Below, one piece after another: positions 1 to 6,909 of a DNA stretch of 29,402 nucleotides. The translations under genes and the position numbers were made by a program. The stretch is from positions 1-29,402 of the forward strand of contig DBTO01000169.1 in the NCBI GenBank assembly GCA_002307095.1. The letters run 5' to 3'. This DNA comes from Sulfurospirillum sp. UBA1314 (GTDB lineage: Bacteria > Campylobacterota > Campylobacteria > Campylobacterales > Sulfurospirillaceae). Under the pieces are notes generated by a model. The model had not been told where the DNA came from, did no database searches, and was given only the letters and a program-made list of their open reading frames with translations. Numbering within the stretch: the stretch's first letter is position 1; each line of letters starts with the position of its first letter.

Positions 1-1822
1 CGCTAAAATCTGCCTTAGCATCTTCAAAGATCGCCTTGAGTGTTGTGGCTTCTTTAGGGTCACCGACTTCATCAATGGTCTTGTAGATCGCTTCATCTAT
101 GCCACCTATGAGCTTTTTCAGCATCGCATTATCAGGGGCTACCCACTCTTTTACATTGCGACCATTAAAGAACCGGTTAACGCCTTGGCGTAGCTCCATC
201 AGCCCATCGATGTTTTCCGTGTAGTTTGTATTTGACTTGATGAAATTTCCGAAGTTCTCAAACGAGGCTTTGACTTGCGGATCGTGAGCAGAGTTGCTTA
301 ACTCTTTGATGGTTTTGGAGATAGCTTCGGTGTCGATCTGTACTGGTACGCTTGAGAGATCATTGCGAAGTATCTCTCTCATGGCTCCATACTTTTTACT
401 GACGGCATCACTGCTGTCTTCTAAAAACTGCATAACCTCTTTAGGAGCTATCGCGTTTTCTTCCATACTTTTTAAGATGCTATCTGTTCGCTTCATGATC
501 TCATTTTCCACAACGTTGGAAGCGGTTTGATTGCGTTTGAGTGCTTCTTCTAAAAGTGATAACCCTTGGGGATGCTCTAACGCTACAGCGTACATACGTG
601 CTTGCTTTGTATCGTCAAGAGGTTTTTCTAAAACGGTATTAAGATTGGTGAGGGCTTTTTCGGCATAGTCATCGTTGATCTGTAAGTCTTTTTTGAGTTG
701 ACTGTATGCCCTGGTGTCACCGGTTAAAAATTCTTTGGCTTCTTTGACAAGTGGCTTAACGCCTTGGCTTGCAATGTCTACAAGCTTATCGCCTACGATG
801 GAAAGCGCGCCCTCTTCTGAGAGTTTTTTAACAAAGTGTTGCGGGTCAAGGGCTAGCCCTGTTTTATCACTTGCTTGGTACATGTCAATACCTGAGCCTA
901 CCATAGAACCAATCGCTCCACCTGCAATGGCAGCGGCTTTGAGTTGTGGTGTTGGGAGTGCTTTTGAAGTAGCAAGCGCAGCCCCCATGATCGTGCCACC
1001 TGTTCCACCTACAATGGTGTTTTTGTAAGCATCAAGCATGGAAGGAAGCGTTTTAAAGAACCCATCTTCTACTTTGTACTCTTGCCCATCTTTGGTAATG
1101 TAGAGTTGATTTTTATCATCCATCTCTACTTTGTCCGCGATGTTGGTATTCATGAGCGCTTGGGAGATTTTGTCAAAAGCTTCTTTAGAATTTTTTTCAT
1201 CATTGCCAAAAAGAGCGGGTAGTACCAGTTGTGAATTTGAAAGTACTTTGGCAGCTTCAACGATGTTGGAAGCTGCGCGCTCTTTATCGTTTAGCCCATA
1301 GGCACTTTGTACATCGGAGGGAAGTTTCTCAATACCTAAGTCCTCTTTTTTAACGAAAGGTACCGTAGCATCAATGACATTGCCAACACCTGCCATAACA
1401 GGCTTAACCACATCACGGTTGATCTCTTTAACTGTGCCGGTGATAGAGTTTAAAAGGTTTTCTCCTGCTTGTTTGATACTTCCTAAGAAACTGGTTTCTT
1501 TAGGAACATCTGGCATAACAGGCGCGGGCGGTGCTTCGTGTTTAGTCTCAGGGTTCGGAGTAGCGTTACTGATAAGGTCTTGCTCATTATTTGGGATCTC
1601 TTCTTGTGGTTGAGATGGAGCAAGCATAGTCTCTTTACGCTTTTTAATTTCATCTTGGAAGGTAGTATCGTTTTTTAAACTATCAATGATTTGGGTGTCA
1701 TCCATCCCTTTTTGTTTTAAATCATCGACATTAATAGCCCCTTGAAAAAGAGGGTGTTCTTTGAGCATATTTACGATTTGTTTATCGCCAAAGCCATCAT
1801 TTCTCATTGCATCTAAATTCAT
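1..1822 (-). CDS. Large virion core/ejection-type protein, C-terminus cut by window edge
   Basis: Reading the minus strand from the ATG at 1822 gives about 607 codons with no stop before the window edge, so only the N-terminal part is present. The start overlaps the stop of the ketosynthase-like gene in an ATGA arrangement, implying translational coupling. The N-terminus (residues 1-60) has two related helical segments (around GFGDKQIV and GMDDTQII). These are followed by a Pro/Gln/Glu-rich linker (about 70-110), a Gly/Ala-rich hydrophobic stretch (about 268-306, rich in GGxGG and AxxxG spacing) and then long charged helices. Such layouts are common in large internal virion proteins that enter the cell envelope with the DNA. 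I do not recognise a catalytic domain in the visible part, so the ejection role is inferred from position, size and composition. The remaining residues may hold an enzymatic domain. Confidence 0.75.
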   Translation of the reverse strand, partial: MNLDAMRNDGFGDKQIVNMLKEHPLFQGAINVDDLKQKGMDDTQIIDSLKNDTTFQDEIKKRKETMLAPSQPQEEIPNNEQDLISNATPNPETKHEAPPAPVMPDVPKETSFLGSIKQAGENLLNSITGTVKEINRDVVKPVMAGVGNVIDATVPFVKKEDLGIEKLPSDVQSAYGLNDKERAASNIVEAAKVLSNSQLVLPALFGNDEKNSKEAFDKISQALMNTNIADKVEMDDKNQLYITKDGQEYKVEDGFFKTLPSMLDAYKNTIVGGTGGTIMGAALATSKALPTPQLKAAAIAGGAIGSMVGSGIDMYQASDKTGLALDPQHFVKKLSEEGALSIVGDKLVDIASQGVKPLVKEAKEFLTGDTRAYSQLKKDLQINDDYAEKALTNLNTVLEKPLDDTKQARMYAVALEHPQGLSLLEEALKRNQTASNVVENEIMKRTDSILKSMEENAIAPKEVMQFLEDSSDAVSKKYGAMREILRNDLSSVPVQIDTEAISKTIKELSNSAHDPQVKASFENFGNFIKSNTNYTENIDGLMELRQGVNRFFNGRNVKEWVAPDNAMLKKLIGGIDEAIYKTIDEVGDPKEATTLKAIFEDAKADFS

Positions 1823-2721
1823 ATGTCTCTCCTATACAAAACCCCACCATAAAAATTGCCAAGTCCACTGGCAAGGGCTAAAATGTTTTTGTTGATTAAG
1901 GTTTTGTCATCAAGGCTTACACAGATCTCTAAAAGTGCAGAGACTCCTTGAGAGTGCCCGATGCTTTGTTTATAGTAGAGTTTGGGCAGATCACCTAAGA
2001 TATCGGCGATAGCACCGTCTTCGGCTTCGTTGTTGTTGTCTGTACCTGTGCCATGTGTCTTAACAACATCGATGTGATCGTTCACATAGTTTTGAAGCAC
2101 TTTGGCATACCCTGCTTTTGAAAAATTGAGGCAGGCACTTTCTTGATGGAAGAGCCATGTCGCTTTATGAAAGAGAGGTTTTCGAATTCTATAGTTCCTA
2201 GGGTATTTTTCAAAACGTGCAACAACAAACCCATCGCTACATGTAATGCCGATGCCTAGTTGTTTGTAGAGTAGAAGTTCGTTTGGTTCGACCCACTCTT
2301 CGCCAACGATGAAGACTTCATCATAGTCCTCTTTGTTGATGAGCTTTTGTGCTTCATAAATGGCGTGCATCGCTGAGGCGCAGGCGTTGGCATTGATGGA
2401 AAGGTAGTCAATGTTTCCGATGAGTAACGCGTATTTATGTGCGACATATCCTATCTGCGACTTGACAACGGCAGAGGAGCGTGGAAGCTCTGTATGGCAT
2501 TGGTGATAGCGTGAAAGTGAGTGATGCTCTAGCCCACCCCCGATGTAGAGTAGCGCACTTTTGAGTGATGAAGAACCTTTAAAAGAGTCTAGCTCTTTGG
2601 CGTAAAGCTTTACATGTACATCGCTCATATATCGGTCGCGCAGTGGTAGTGTTTCCGCGATATAAAGGGCATTGTCCTTTTTGGTGTCGGCTGTTTTGTA
2701 AAAATAGTGTGAGAGTTTCAT
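1819..2721 (-). CDS. Beta-ketoacyl-ACP synthase-like (thiolase-fold) enzyme in the virion gene cluster
   Basis: The 300-residue product shows the ordered signature of condensing enzymes: a nucleophile segment NACASAMHAI with Cys114, a SDGF segment at 162-165 like the DGF of ketosynthases, THGTGTDNNNEAE with His223, YYKQSIGHSQG with Lys251 and His256, and a glycine-rich C-terminal segment SGLGNFYGG near 285-293. The complete Cys-His-His triad plus the conserved Lys is what decarboxylating ketosynthases (KAS I/II type) use to extend acyl-ACP with malonyl-ACP. It is about 100 residues shorter than FabB/FabF and lacks the usual N-terminal first strand. The start ATG has a perfect AGGAGG site, which lies in an inverted repeat. 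It follows a putative late promoter and overlaps the next virion gene. The family call is sound from motifs; substrate and role are inferred. It could also be a non-extending acyltransferase or chain-length factor-like relative. Confidence 0.82.
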   Translation of the reverse strand: MKLSHYFYKTADTKKDNALYIAETLPLRDRYMSDVHVKLYAKELDSFKGSSSLKSALLYIGGGLEHHSLSRYHQCHTELPRSSAVVKSQIGYVAHKYALLIGNIDYLSINANACASAMHAIYEAQKLINKEDYDEVFIVGEEWVEPNELLLYKQLGIGITCSDGFVVARFEKYPRNYRIRKPLFHKATWLFHQESACLNFSKAGYAKVLQNYVNDHIDVVKTHGTGTDNNNEAEDGAIADILGDLPKLYYKQSIGHSQGVSALLEICVSLDDKTLINKNILALASGLGNFYGGVLYRRDI

Positions 2722-2725
2722 GACG

Positions 2726-2759
2726 CCTCCTAAGATGAAAATTATCTTAGCTTAGGAGG
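2726..2759 (-). promoter_or_regulatory. Inverted repeat that can mask the ribosome binding site of the ketosynthase-like gene
   Basis: On the minus strand CCTCCTAAG (2759-2751) is perfectly complementary to CTTAGGAGG (2734-2726), which contains the whole Shine-Dalgarno sequence of the gene starting at 2721. A second, mutually exclusive 7-bp pairing exists: CTAAGAT (2750-2744) with ATCTTAG (2736-2730). In the first fold the ribosome site is fully buried; in the second the GAGG end is free. If transcription starts just downstream of the -10-like hexamer at 2749-2744, the anti-SD arm would be absent from that RNA and present only in read-through RNA. It could alternatively be a DNA operator. Confidence 0.65.
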
Positions 2760-2782
2760 GAAGAGTAAAAAAGGGCGGTAAA
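2744..2782 (-). promoter_or_regulatory. Putative phage late promoter, copy 1 (conserved 16-nt box plus -10-like hexamer)
   Basis: The 16-nt box TTTACCGCCCTTTTTT at 2782-2767 is identical to copies at 9014-8999 and 14835-14820. Here 17 nt separate the box from TAAGAT (2749-2744), a 4/6 match to the bacterial -10; GATAAT three bases further on is an alternative. The gene downstream is the ketosynthase-like enzyme. Box identity and spacing are seen in the sequence; promoter function is inferred. Confidence 0.55.
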
Positions 2783-2791
2783 GCCCTTTTT
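2767..2791 (-). terminator. Intrinsic terminator after the 498-residue virion protein gene
   Basis: Directly after the TAA stop at 2790, the minus strand reads AAAAAGGGC, loop TTTACC, GCCCTTTTTT: a 9-bp perfect stem running into a T-run. This is a good rho-independent terminator. It overlaps the conserved 16-nt box, but the other two box copies have only poor stems. The box is therefore not conserved merely because it is a terminator. Confidence 0.6.
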
Positions 2792-4286
2792 AGTATGCGA
2801 ATGGGTCAGGTAACCCCTCTTTTTTAGGAGGAGTTTGAGGTGTGGACGGAGGAGTTTTTGAAGCACTAAATTGAATGTTCCCTTTAGATCGGCTCCCCTC
2901 AGTTTGTGTTGATTCAGTTGCCGAGTTTAAAACGTTGTTTAAGTTATTGACACGTTGTTTTAAATCTCCAAATTGTGCATTAAAGGGGGCATCCCCCATA
3001 ACTTGCCTTATTCCATCAAGCTGTGCTTGCTGCTTCATTGCGATCCCTTTTAAAGCTACAAATAAATCAGGATTGCTTTTATACAACGTTGATGTTTCAT
3101 CTTTAAAACGACTAAACTCATTCCCACTGACCGCTGTTCCTGATGCAATTTTAAGCTGCGTGTTGAGTGCTCCTTGAAACAACTTGTTACGCATTGCCAA
3201 TTCCGGGTCAAATACATCTCCACCAACATAGCTTGCAACTTGATTGGCAACTGTTTTGAACATGTTGACGTTATTCCCTTTTTTGATAGCTTCTTGTGTA
3301 TAGCTTGATACCTGTTGAAGCTGTGCCTGGCTAGCATTCATGGATATAATCATGTCTTGTACTTTTGCCCCTGTTCTCTCGTCATAAGCTTGGGAGTAAG
3401 ATTTTCCCCATGACTGTAATTTTACTTTTTGTTCGGGGGTTAATGTTGTAGTATCCACTTGTCCAAGTTGTTCCCAACTTGCTAATCCAAGCCCTTGAGC
3501 AATAGTATTGCCTTCGTTTTGCATTGCATTAATTCTTTTGGTTTTGGTGTCAATGCCTAATGCGAGGTCTTGTTTCCTTGTTGCTTCTGCATGCTTTACA
3601 TCTAGATTTGCAAGAGTGTCTTGTGCTTTTACATAGGCAGCATTAATGAACTTTTCATCAACCCCTTGAGCTTTTAGCTTGTCTTTTCTTGTGCCAAAAT
3701 CTTTTTCATTGACAACACCATCACCATTTGCATCGTCGTAAAAATAGTAACTCGCTTGAGTAATGTGGTCATCACTTTTAGCAGCACTGAGCTTCAGTGC
3801 ATTGATCTGTGTGGTTAACCCGGCATTGGCAAGTTCTGCTTTTTGTGCATCAACTCCTAATTTTGCTTTTTCATCAGCCACAGATGCATTGGCACTAGCA
3901 ATAGTCGCTTGATCTTTCTTGGTTTGGTTTTCAGCATCCCATACGCCACTATCTCTTTCTGTTTGCTTTTGATCGACTGCAAGTTGAGCACTTTGTGTTT
4001 GTAAGGGCTTGATAACGTCTTTATCATACTTGGCATTGTCAAGATTGACTTGTGCGTTTTCGATTTCGATAGGTGCTTTTTGTGTAGCAGTATCGTAGGA
4101 GAGTTGTTTTGTGCTATTGTCTAACTCTTTTCCCTTAACGTCAATGTCAAACATACGATCTAGTTTGCCTTGTTTATCATAGTCGGTGAGCCCACTTCCT
4201 ATGGCATATAAAGGACTACTATCTTTGTCAGGCATTGCGAGTTGTGCTATAGCAGGACTAAAAGCCGTTTTATCACTTTGTTGCAT
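2790..4286 (-). CDS. Helical virion protein with an EF-hand-like calcium loop
   Basis: The product has 498 residues and is strongly helical. Residues 60-170 are rich in Ala, Gln, Lys and Asp and look like a long coiled coil. At about 184-198 the sequence DDANGDGVVNEKDFG has the Asp/Asn spacing of an EF-hand or dockerin-type calcium loop. The last 40 residues are Ser/Pro-rich and disordered. It lies between the lysis cassette and the large truncated protein, a usual place for internal core or ejection proteins. No enzymatic motif is visible. A terminator hairpin begins at its stop codon. The gene is certain; virion location is inferred from context; calcium binding is a motif-based suggestion. 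Confidence 0.8.
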   Translation of the reverse strand: MQQSDKTAFSPAIAQLAMPDKDSSPLYAIGSGLTDYDKQGKLDRMFDIDVKGKELDNSTKQLSYDTATQKAPIEIENAQVNLDNAKYDKDVIKPLQTQSAQLAVDQKQTERDSGVWDAENQTKKDQATIASANASVADEKAKLGVDAQKAELANAGLTTQINALKLSAAKSDDHITQASYYFYDDANGDGVVNEKDFGTRKDKLKAQGVDEKFINAAYVKAQDTLANLDVKHAEATRKQDLALGIDTKTKRINAMQNEGNTIAQGLGLASWEQLGQVDTTTLTPEQKVKLQSWGKSYSQAYDERTGAKVQDMIISMNASQAQLQQVSSYTQEAIKKGNNVNMFKTVANQVASYVGGDVFDPELAMRNKLFQGALNTQLKIASGTAVSGNEFSRFKDETSTLYKSNPDLFVALKGIAMKQQAQLDGIRQVMGDAPFNAQFGDLKQRVNNLNNVLNSATESTQTEGSRSKGNIQFSASKTPPSTPQTPPKKEGLPDPFAY

Positions 4287-4287
4287 C

Positions 4288-4530
4288 TTATTTTCCTTTC
4301 ATTACTTTAAATTCCATCGAACTTACTTTGCGTTCAATCTTGAGAACTTTATCGAGCACATTGGTTGACGTTGTATCTCCACTGAGTAAATCAATTTTGT
4401 CATCAATCGTATTCACGGCTGACTTGGTTGTAGACATATCGCTTTTAAGTGTCGTTGCGTCTGCTTGAATGGAGTTAAGCAACGTAATGATGCTTTGATT
4501 TTGTGCATAAATGTCGTCAATGGTTGCCAT
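4288..4530 (-). CDS. Small coiled-coil protein of unknown function
   Basis: This 80-residue protein starts MATIDDIYAQNQSIITLL and continues with heptad-like spacing of Ile, Leu and Val through about residue 75, ending in a Lys-rich tail. It is predicted to be a short coiled coil without membrane segments or cysteines. The start is preceded by AGGAGGGGGAG, a strong ribosome site. It sits directly after the Rz1-type gene and one base before the next virion gene, so it is in the late operon. It could be a small virion cofactor or part of the core assembly. I do not recognise the family. Confidence 0.72.
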   Translation of the reverse strand: MATIDDIYAQNQSIITLLNSIQADATTLKSDMSTTKSAVNTIDDKIDLLSGDTTSTNVLDKVLKIERKVSSMEFKVMKGK

Positions 4531-4539
4531 CTCCCCCTC

Positions 4540-4779
4540 CTACTTTATGCACGCATCGATGTACGTTTCTCTTTCATCCCAGTCTTTTTCCAAAGAGAGG
4601 TACTTTGTGGACGTACACACTTCGCGTTCTTTTGTATTTTTAATTCCTGTACATGTAGCCTCTTTAGGCGTTTTACGCACAGGGCGTTCCATATCACACG
4701 TTTTTTGTATGGTGATCTCTTTACTTCCACAACCGCTAAATGCCAGCAGCATCAACAATGCTAGGATCACTTTCGCCAT
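4540..4779 (-). CDS. Rz1-like outer-membrane spanin lipoprotein
   Basis: The 79-residue product begins with a lipoprotein signal: charged start MAK, hydrophobic VILALLMLLAF, then lipobox FSGC with Cys17 as the lipidation site. The mature part is short, with four further cysteines (about residues 28, 43, 54 and 77), which is more than most Rz1 proteins. The gene overlaps the end of the inner-membrane spanin gene by 44 bases in another frame, the usual Rz/Rz1 architecture. Together the two proteins would fuse inner and outer membranes in the last step of lysis. Assignment rests on lipobox plus the overlapping partner; the sequence itself is not otherwise recognisable. Confidence 0.78.
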   Translation of the reverse strand: MAKVILALLMLLAFSGCGSKEITIQKTCDMERPVRKTPKEATCTGIKNTKEREVCTSTKYLSLEKDWDERETYIDACIK

Positions 4780-5188
4780 AGTCAGGTACCTCCTTCACTT
4801 TTTTTTCAAATCGTTTCATACGCTCTTCGTAAGTACGCTTGATCTCTTGTTGCTTTTTAAGACCAAGCTGAGCATTACGCGCTGCATCGGCTCGCTCTTG
4901 CGCGCTAAGTGCTTTAACCTGAGAAACCGTATCTTGGAGATCTTCTTTCTCTTTTTGAAGCTTCTCAAGCTTTTCTTCGATCGTTTTGATCGCTTCTTTA
5001 TGCTCATTTTTTAGATCTTTAATCGCTTTTTCATACCCACTTTTTTGCGTTGCATTTTCTACATGTAAAGCGCCGATCTTAACGCCTGAGTAAATGCCAA
5101 GCGTAAGCAATGCCACGCCCAACGCAATCGTAGCAACGCCAAAGATCTTGCTATTGCTTGCAAAAAAACTAAAGATCGCTGTTAACAT
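4736..5188 (-). CDS. Rz-like inner-membrane spanin
   Basis: The 150-residue protein has one N-terminal membrane segment (about residues 14-38, FGVATIALGVALLTLGIYSG) followed by a long coiled coil rich in Glu, Lys and Gln (about 50-130). That is the form of an i-spanin: cytoplasmic N-terminus, membrane anchor and periplasmic coiled coil that meets the Rz1 lipoprotein. It starts one base beyond the lysozyme stop and its 3' end overlaps the lipoprotein gene. Endolysin, Rz and Rz1 in this order is a standard lysis cassette of phages of Gram-negative hosts. Confidence 0.82.
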   Translation of the reverse strand: MLTAIFSFFASNSKIFGVATIALGVALLTLGIYSGVKIGALHVENATQKSGYEKAIKDLKNEHKEAIKTIEEKLEKLQKEKEDLQDTVSQVKALSAQERADAARNAQLGLKKQQEIKRTYEERMKRFEKKVKEVPDYGESDPSIVDAAGI

Positions 5189-5665
5189 CTAAAACTCCTT
5201 TAAAAGTAATTGCCCTTCGGCAAGTCTACGCCTAACCAAACCTGCCAATTTTTTACCATCCGCAAGTACCCATCGATTGATCTGAAACGCTGCCTCATTC
5301 CAATCTTCCTCTTTCACTTTTCGCTTTAATGTTGAAATGTTGTAATTTCCCTCGCCACAGTTAAAAAAGAAATCCGTGATCGCCACAAGACGATACGCGT
5401 TCTCTCGCTTCGCCAAGTTAGGAGAGGTTTTAAGTGCAAGTTGCATTTTGTGCAACAACTCGTTTTGCAAATCAGCTTCGCACTCCGCAAACGTCTTTTT
5501 AGGGTATTTGCTGAGATCTTCCCATTTGACTTTTGAGAGAAGATTGCCGTACCCAATGGTAGGGTATCCCACAGGGTCATGGTACGCTGTCACCATCGTT
5601 GCTACGACTTTTTTAAGCCCTTCAAACTCTTTGGCAAGGGTAGCTCCTAGGTCTAATGGATTCAT
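5189..5665 (-). CDS. Endolysin, GH24 (T4 lysozyme-like) muramidase
   Basis: The 158-residue product matches the phage lysozyme fold of glycoside hydrolase family 24. The likely catalytic set is Glu15 in KEFEGLKK, Asp30 in TAYHDPVG and Thr36 in YPTIGYG. The Glu-Asp spacing is about six residues longer than in T4 lysozyme, so a small insertion follows the catalytic Glu. The C-terminal part contains LAGLVRRRLAEGQLL, the RRxxEx(2)LL helix common in this family. There is no signal peptide or anchor, so release needs a holin. It would cleave the glycan strand of peptidoglycan. It overlaps the upstream membrane-protein gene by 4 bases. Confidence 0.92.
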   Translation of the reverse strand: MNPLDLGATLAKEFEGLKKVVATMVTAYHDPVGYPTIGYGNLLSKVKWEDLSKYPKKTFAECEADLQNELLHKMQLALKTSPNLAKRENAYRLVAITDFFFNCGEGNYNISTLKRKVKEEDWNEAAFQINRWVLADGKKLAGLVRRRLAEGQLLLKEF

Positions 5666-6111
5666 CGTTTATCAAACACTCGGTTCAAGAAGAAGAAGTT
5701 AAGCACACCGCTCAAGAGCATTTGATCGTCTTTCGTCCATAAAAGCGCTAAAGGATCATTCGTATGAAATGCAAACCATATAAACTTCGTAAGCACAAAC
5801 GTCCCCACCAAAATGTACACTACATTAGGTCGCACGAGTTGGTTAAACACATCTACTTTTTTAGATGCCCCTGGTACTTTCCAATAGTCAATAAGCTTGT
5901 CTACAAATACAGGGTCTACTGGTGGAGTAGGAACGCTTCTATCTTCAACCGTGTTGCTACATGTAACGTTAGAACGATCAACCATTTCAAGCTCATGCTT
6001 ATTGTCGATGTACTTGTGCCAAATCTTAAATAGCTCAGGGCTTAGCCGAATCAGCGTTGAAACGATCAACCCGATCAAAGTATTTTCAGTATAGGCAAGT
6101 GTTGTTTCCAT
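5662..6111 (-). CDS. Membrane protein next to endolysin, holin candidate
   Basis: The 149-residue protein has a moderately hydrophobic N-terminal helix (about 8-24), a long polar middle with a Pro-rich patch (60-66), and two clear hydrophobic segments at about 96-115 (NVVYILVGTFVLTKFIWFAF) and 131-143. It ends in a basic VFDKR tail. It overlaps the lysozyme gene (ATGA), which favours a role in timing or export of the lysozyme. It is longer than typical holins and resembles membrane proteins often found in podovirus lysis cassettes, so holin is a context-based call. The next gene upstream also encodes a single-membrane-segment protein, so which of the two is the holin is open. Confidence 0.6.
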   Translation of the reverse strand: METTLAYTENTLIGLIVSTLIRLSPELFKIWHKYIDNKHELEMVDRSNVTCSNTVEDRSVPTPPVDPVFVDKLIDYWKVPGASKKVDVFNQLVRPNVVYILVGTFVLTKFIWFAFHTNDPLALLWTKDDQMLLSGVLNFFFLNRVFDKR

Positions 6112-6113
6112 CT

Positions 6114-6488
6114 CTACCCCTTAATAAAATGGACGATAAACCACGTGTAAAGCCCTGCTCCTAAAGCCCCTAAAAAACCTTTTTTGATTAAGCCCATATT
6201 CTCAAGAGGCTTATTTTCCAAAATCTTAATGCGAGCATCTATGGCATCTATACGCTTAATTTCTCGTTGTACATGAGAGCAACCGCCCTCTTTATGTTCT
6301 CTCTCAATATCAGCCAATTTTTTAAAAGCTCTTCCCAAAGCTTCTTTTGTATCTTTGATCTCAACATCGATTTTAATAATGTTTTGCACTGCATTTGTAA
6401 GGTCATCAAATTTTTCATCATGCCTCAGTAGCTTTGCATTAATGCCATCTAAAGCTGATTTGATCATACCTAAGAGATCAGAGTCCAT
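6114..6488 (-). CDS. Coiled-coil protein with C-terminal membrane anchor, possible holin or antiholin
   Basis: The 124-residue protein is helical and charged for its first 95 residues, with repeated short helices around MDSDLLGMIKSALDGINAKL and IKDTKEALGRAFKKL. It ends in one hydrophobic segment (about 104-121, FLGALGAGLYTWFIVHFI) and a basic tail. This layout resembles small tail-anchored phage proteins found beside holins. It is 2 bases away from the membrane protein of the lysis cassette and 16 bases after the tail-fibre assembly gene. The function is not recognised beyond context. Confidence 0.68.
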   Translation of the reverse strand: MDSDLLGMIKSALDGINAKLLRHDEKFDDLTNAVQNIIKIDVEIKDTKEALGRAFKKLADIEREHKEGGCSHVQREIKRIDAIDARIKILENKPLENMGLIKKGFLGALGAGLYTWFIVHFIKG

Positions 6489-6504
6489 ATAGTTACCTTT
6501 TCTT

Positions 6505-6900
6505 CTAGCTACCGACTGGGTAGTCTGGCATTACTGGTAATTCAACAACGACCGTAGAGGCTAACAGGGTTCTTAAAGCAACCGTGTATTCTTTCCATTC
6601 GGTTGGAAATTCAACACCAGCCTTCCAACAACGAAGCGCTACTGAGTCCGTTTTATCGATCGCAGTTTGGACTGCTGTTTTAAATGTTGCAAGAGCTTCA
6701 GCATCTATCTCTTCTTGCGTTCTAAAATCAAAAAGCTCGGTTGTGCCATCTTCGTTGATTTTGTTATGGTTATTGTCAATGGCGTTTTGCCAAACTTCTT
6801 CTTCAACCTTTAGGTTTGGAGTTGGGATTTCTTTGTGGATACCGTCGTCATACCACCCTAAGATTTGTCGTGTTGTTTTGTCGTAATGTGCATATTTCAT
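6505..6900 (-). CDS. Tail fibre assembly-like protein (DUF4376-type)
   Basis: The 131-residue protein begins MKYAHYDKTTRQILGWYDD, the kind of opening seen in proteins that follow phage tail fibres. Its C-terminal half carries a helical AEALATFKTAVQTAIDKT segment, then RCWKAGVEFPTEWKEYTVALR, typical of DUF4376 and tail-fibre-assembly chaperone families. It directly follows the tail fibre gene, 9 bases after its stop. Such proteins help fold or trimerise the fibre, or stay bound to it. Family and context agree; the exact role is inferred. Confidence 0.75.
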   Translation of the reverse strand: MKYAHYDKTTRQILGWYDDGIHKEIPTPNLKVEEEVWQNAIDNNHNKINEDGTTELFDFRTQEEIDAEALATFKTAVQTAIDKTDSVALRCWKAGVEFPTEWKEYTVALRTLLASTVVVELPVMPDYPVGS

Positions 6901-6909
6901 TTTTTGCTC

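Noticed and set aside
294..1613. Plus-strand frames inside the left 1.8 kb
   Set aside because: The minus strand is open over the whole stretch from an ATG with ATGA coupling and gives a normal protein; the plus frames are its antisense.
4465..5014. Plus-strand frames of 99 and 167 codons across the lysis genes
   Set aside because: They mirror the minus-strand spanin genes, have no ribosome site, and the Cys/Phe-rich translation is what antisense of Lys/Glu-rich coiled coils gives.
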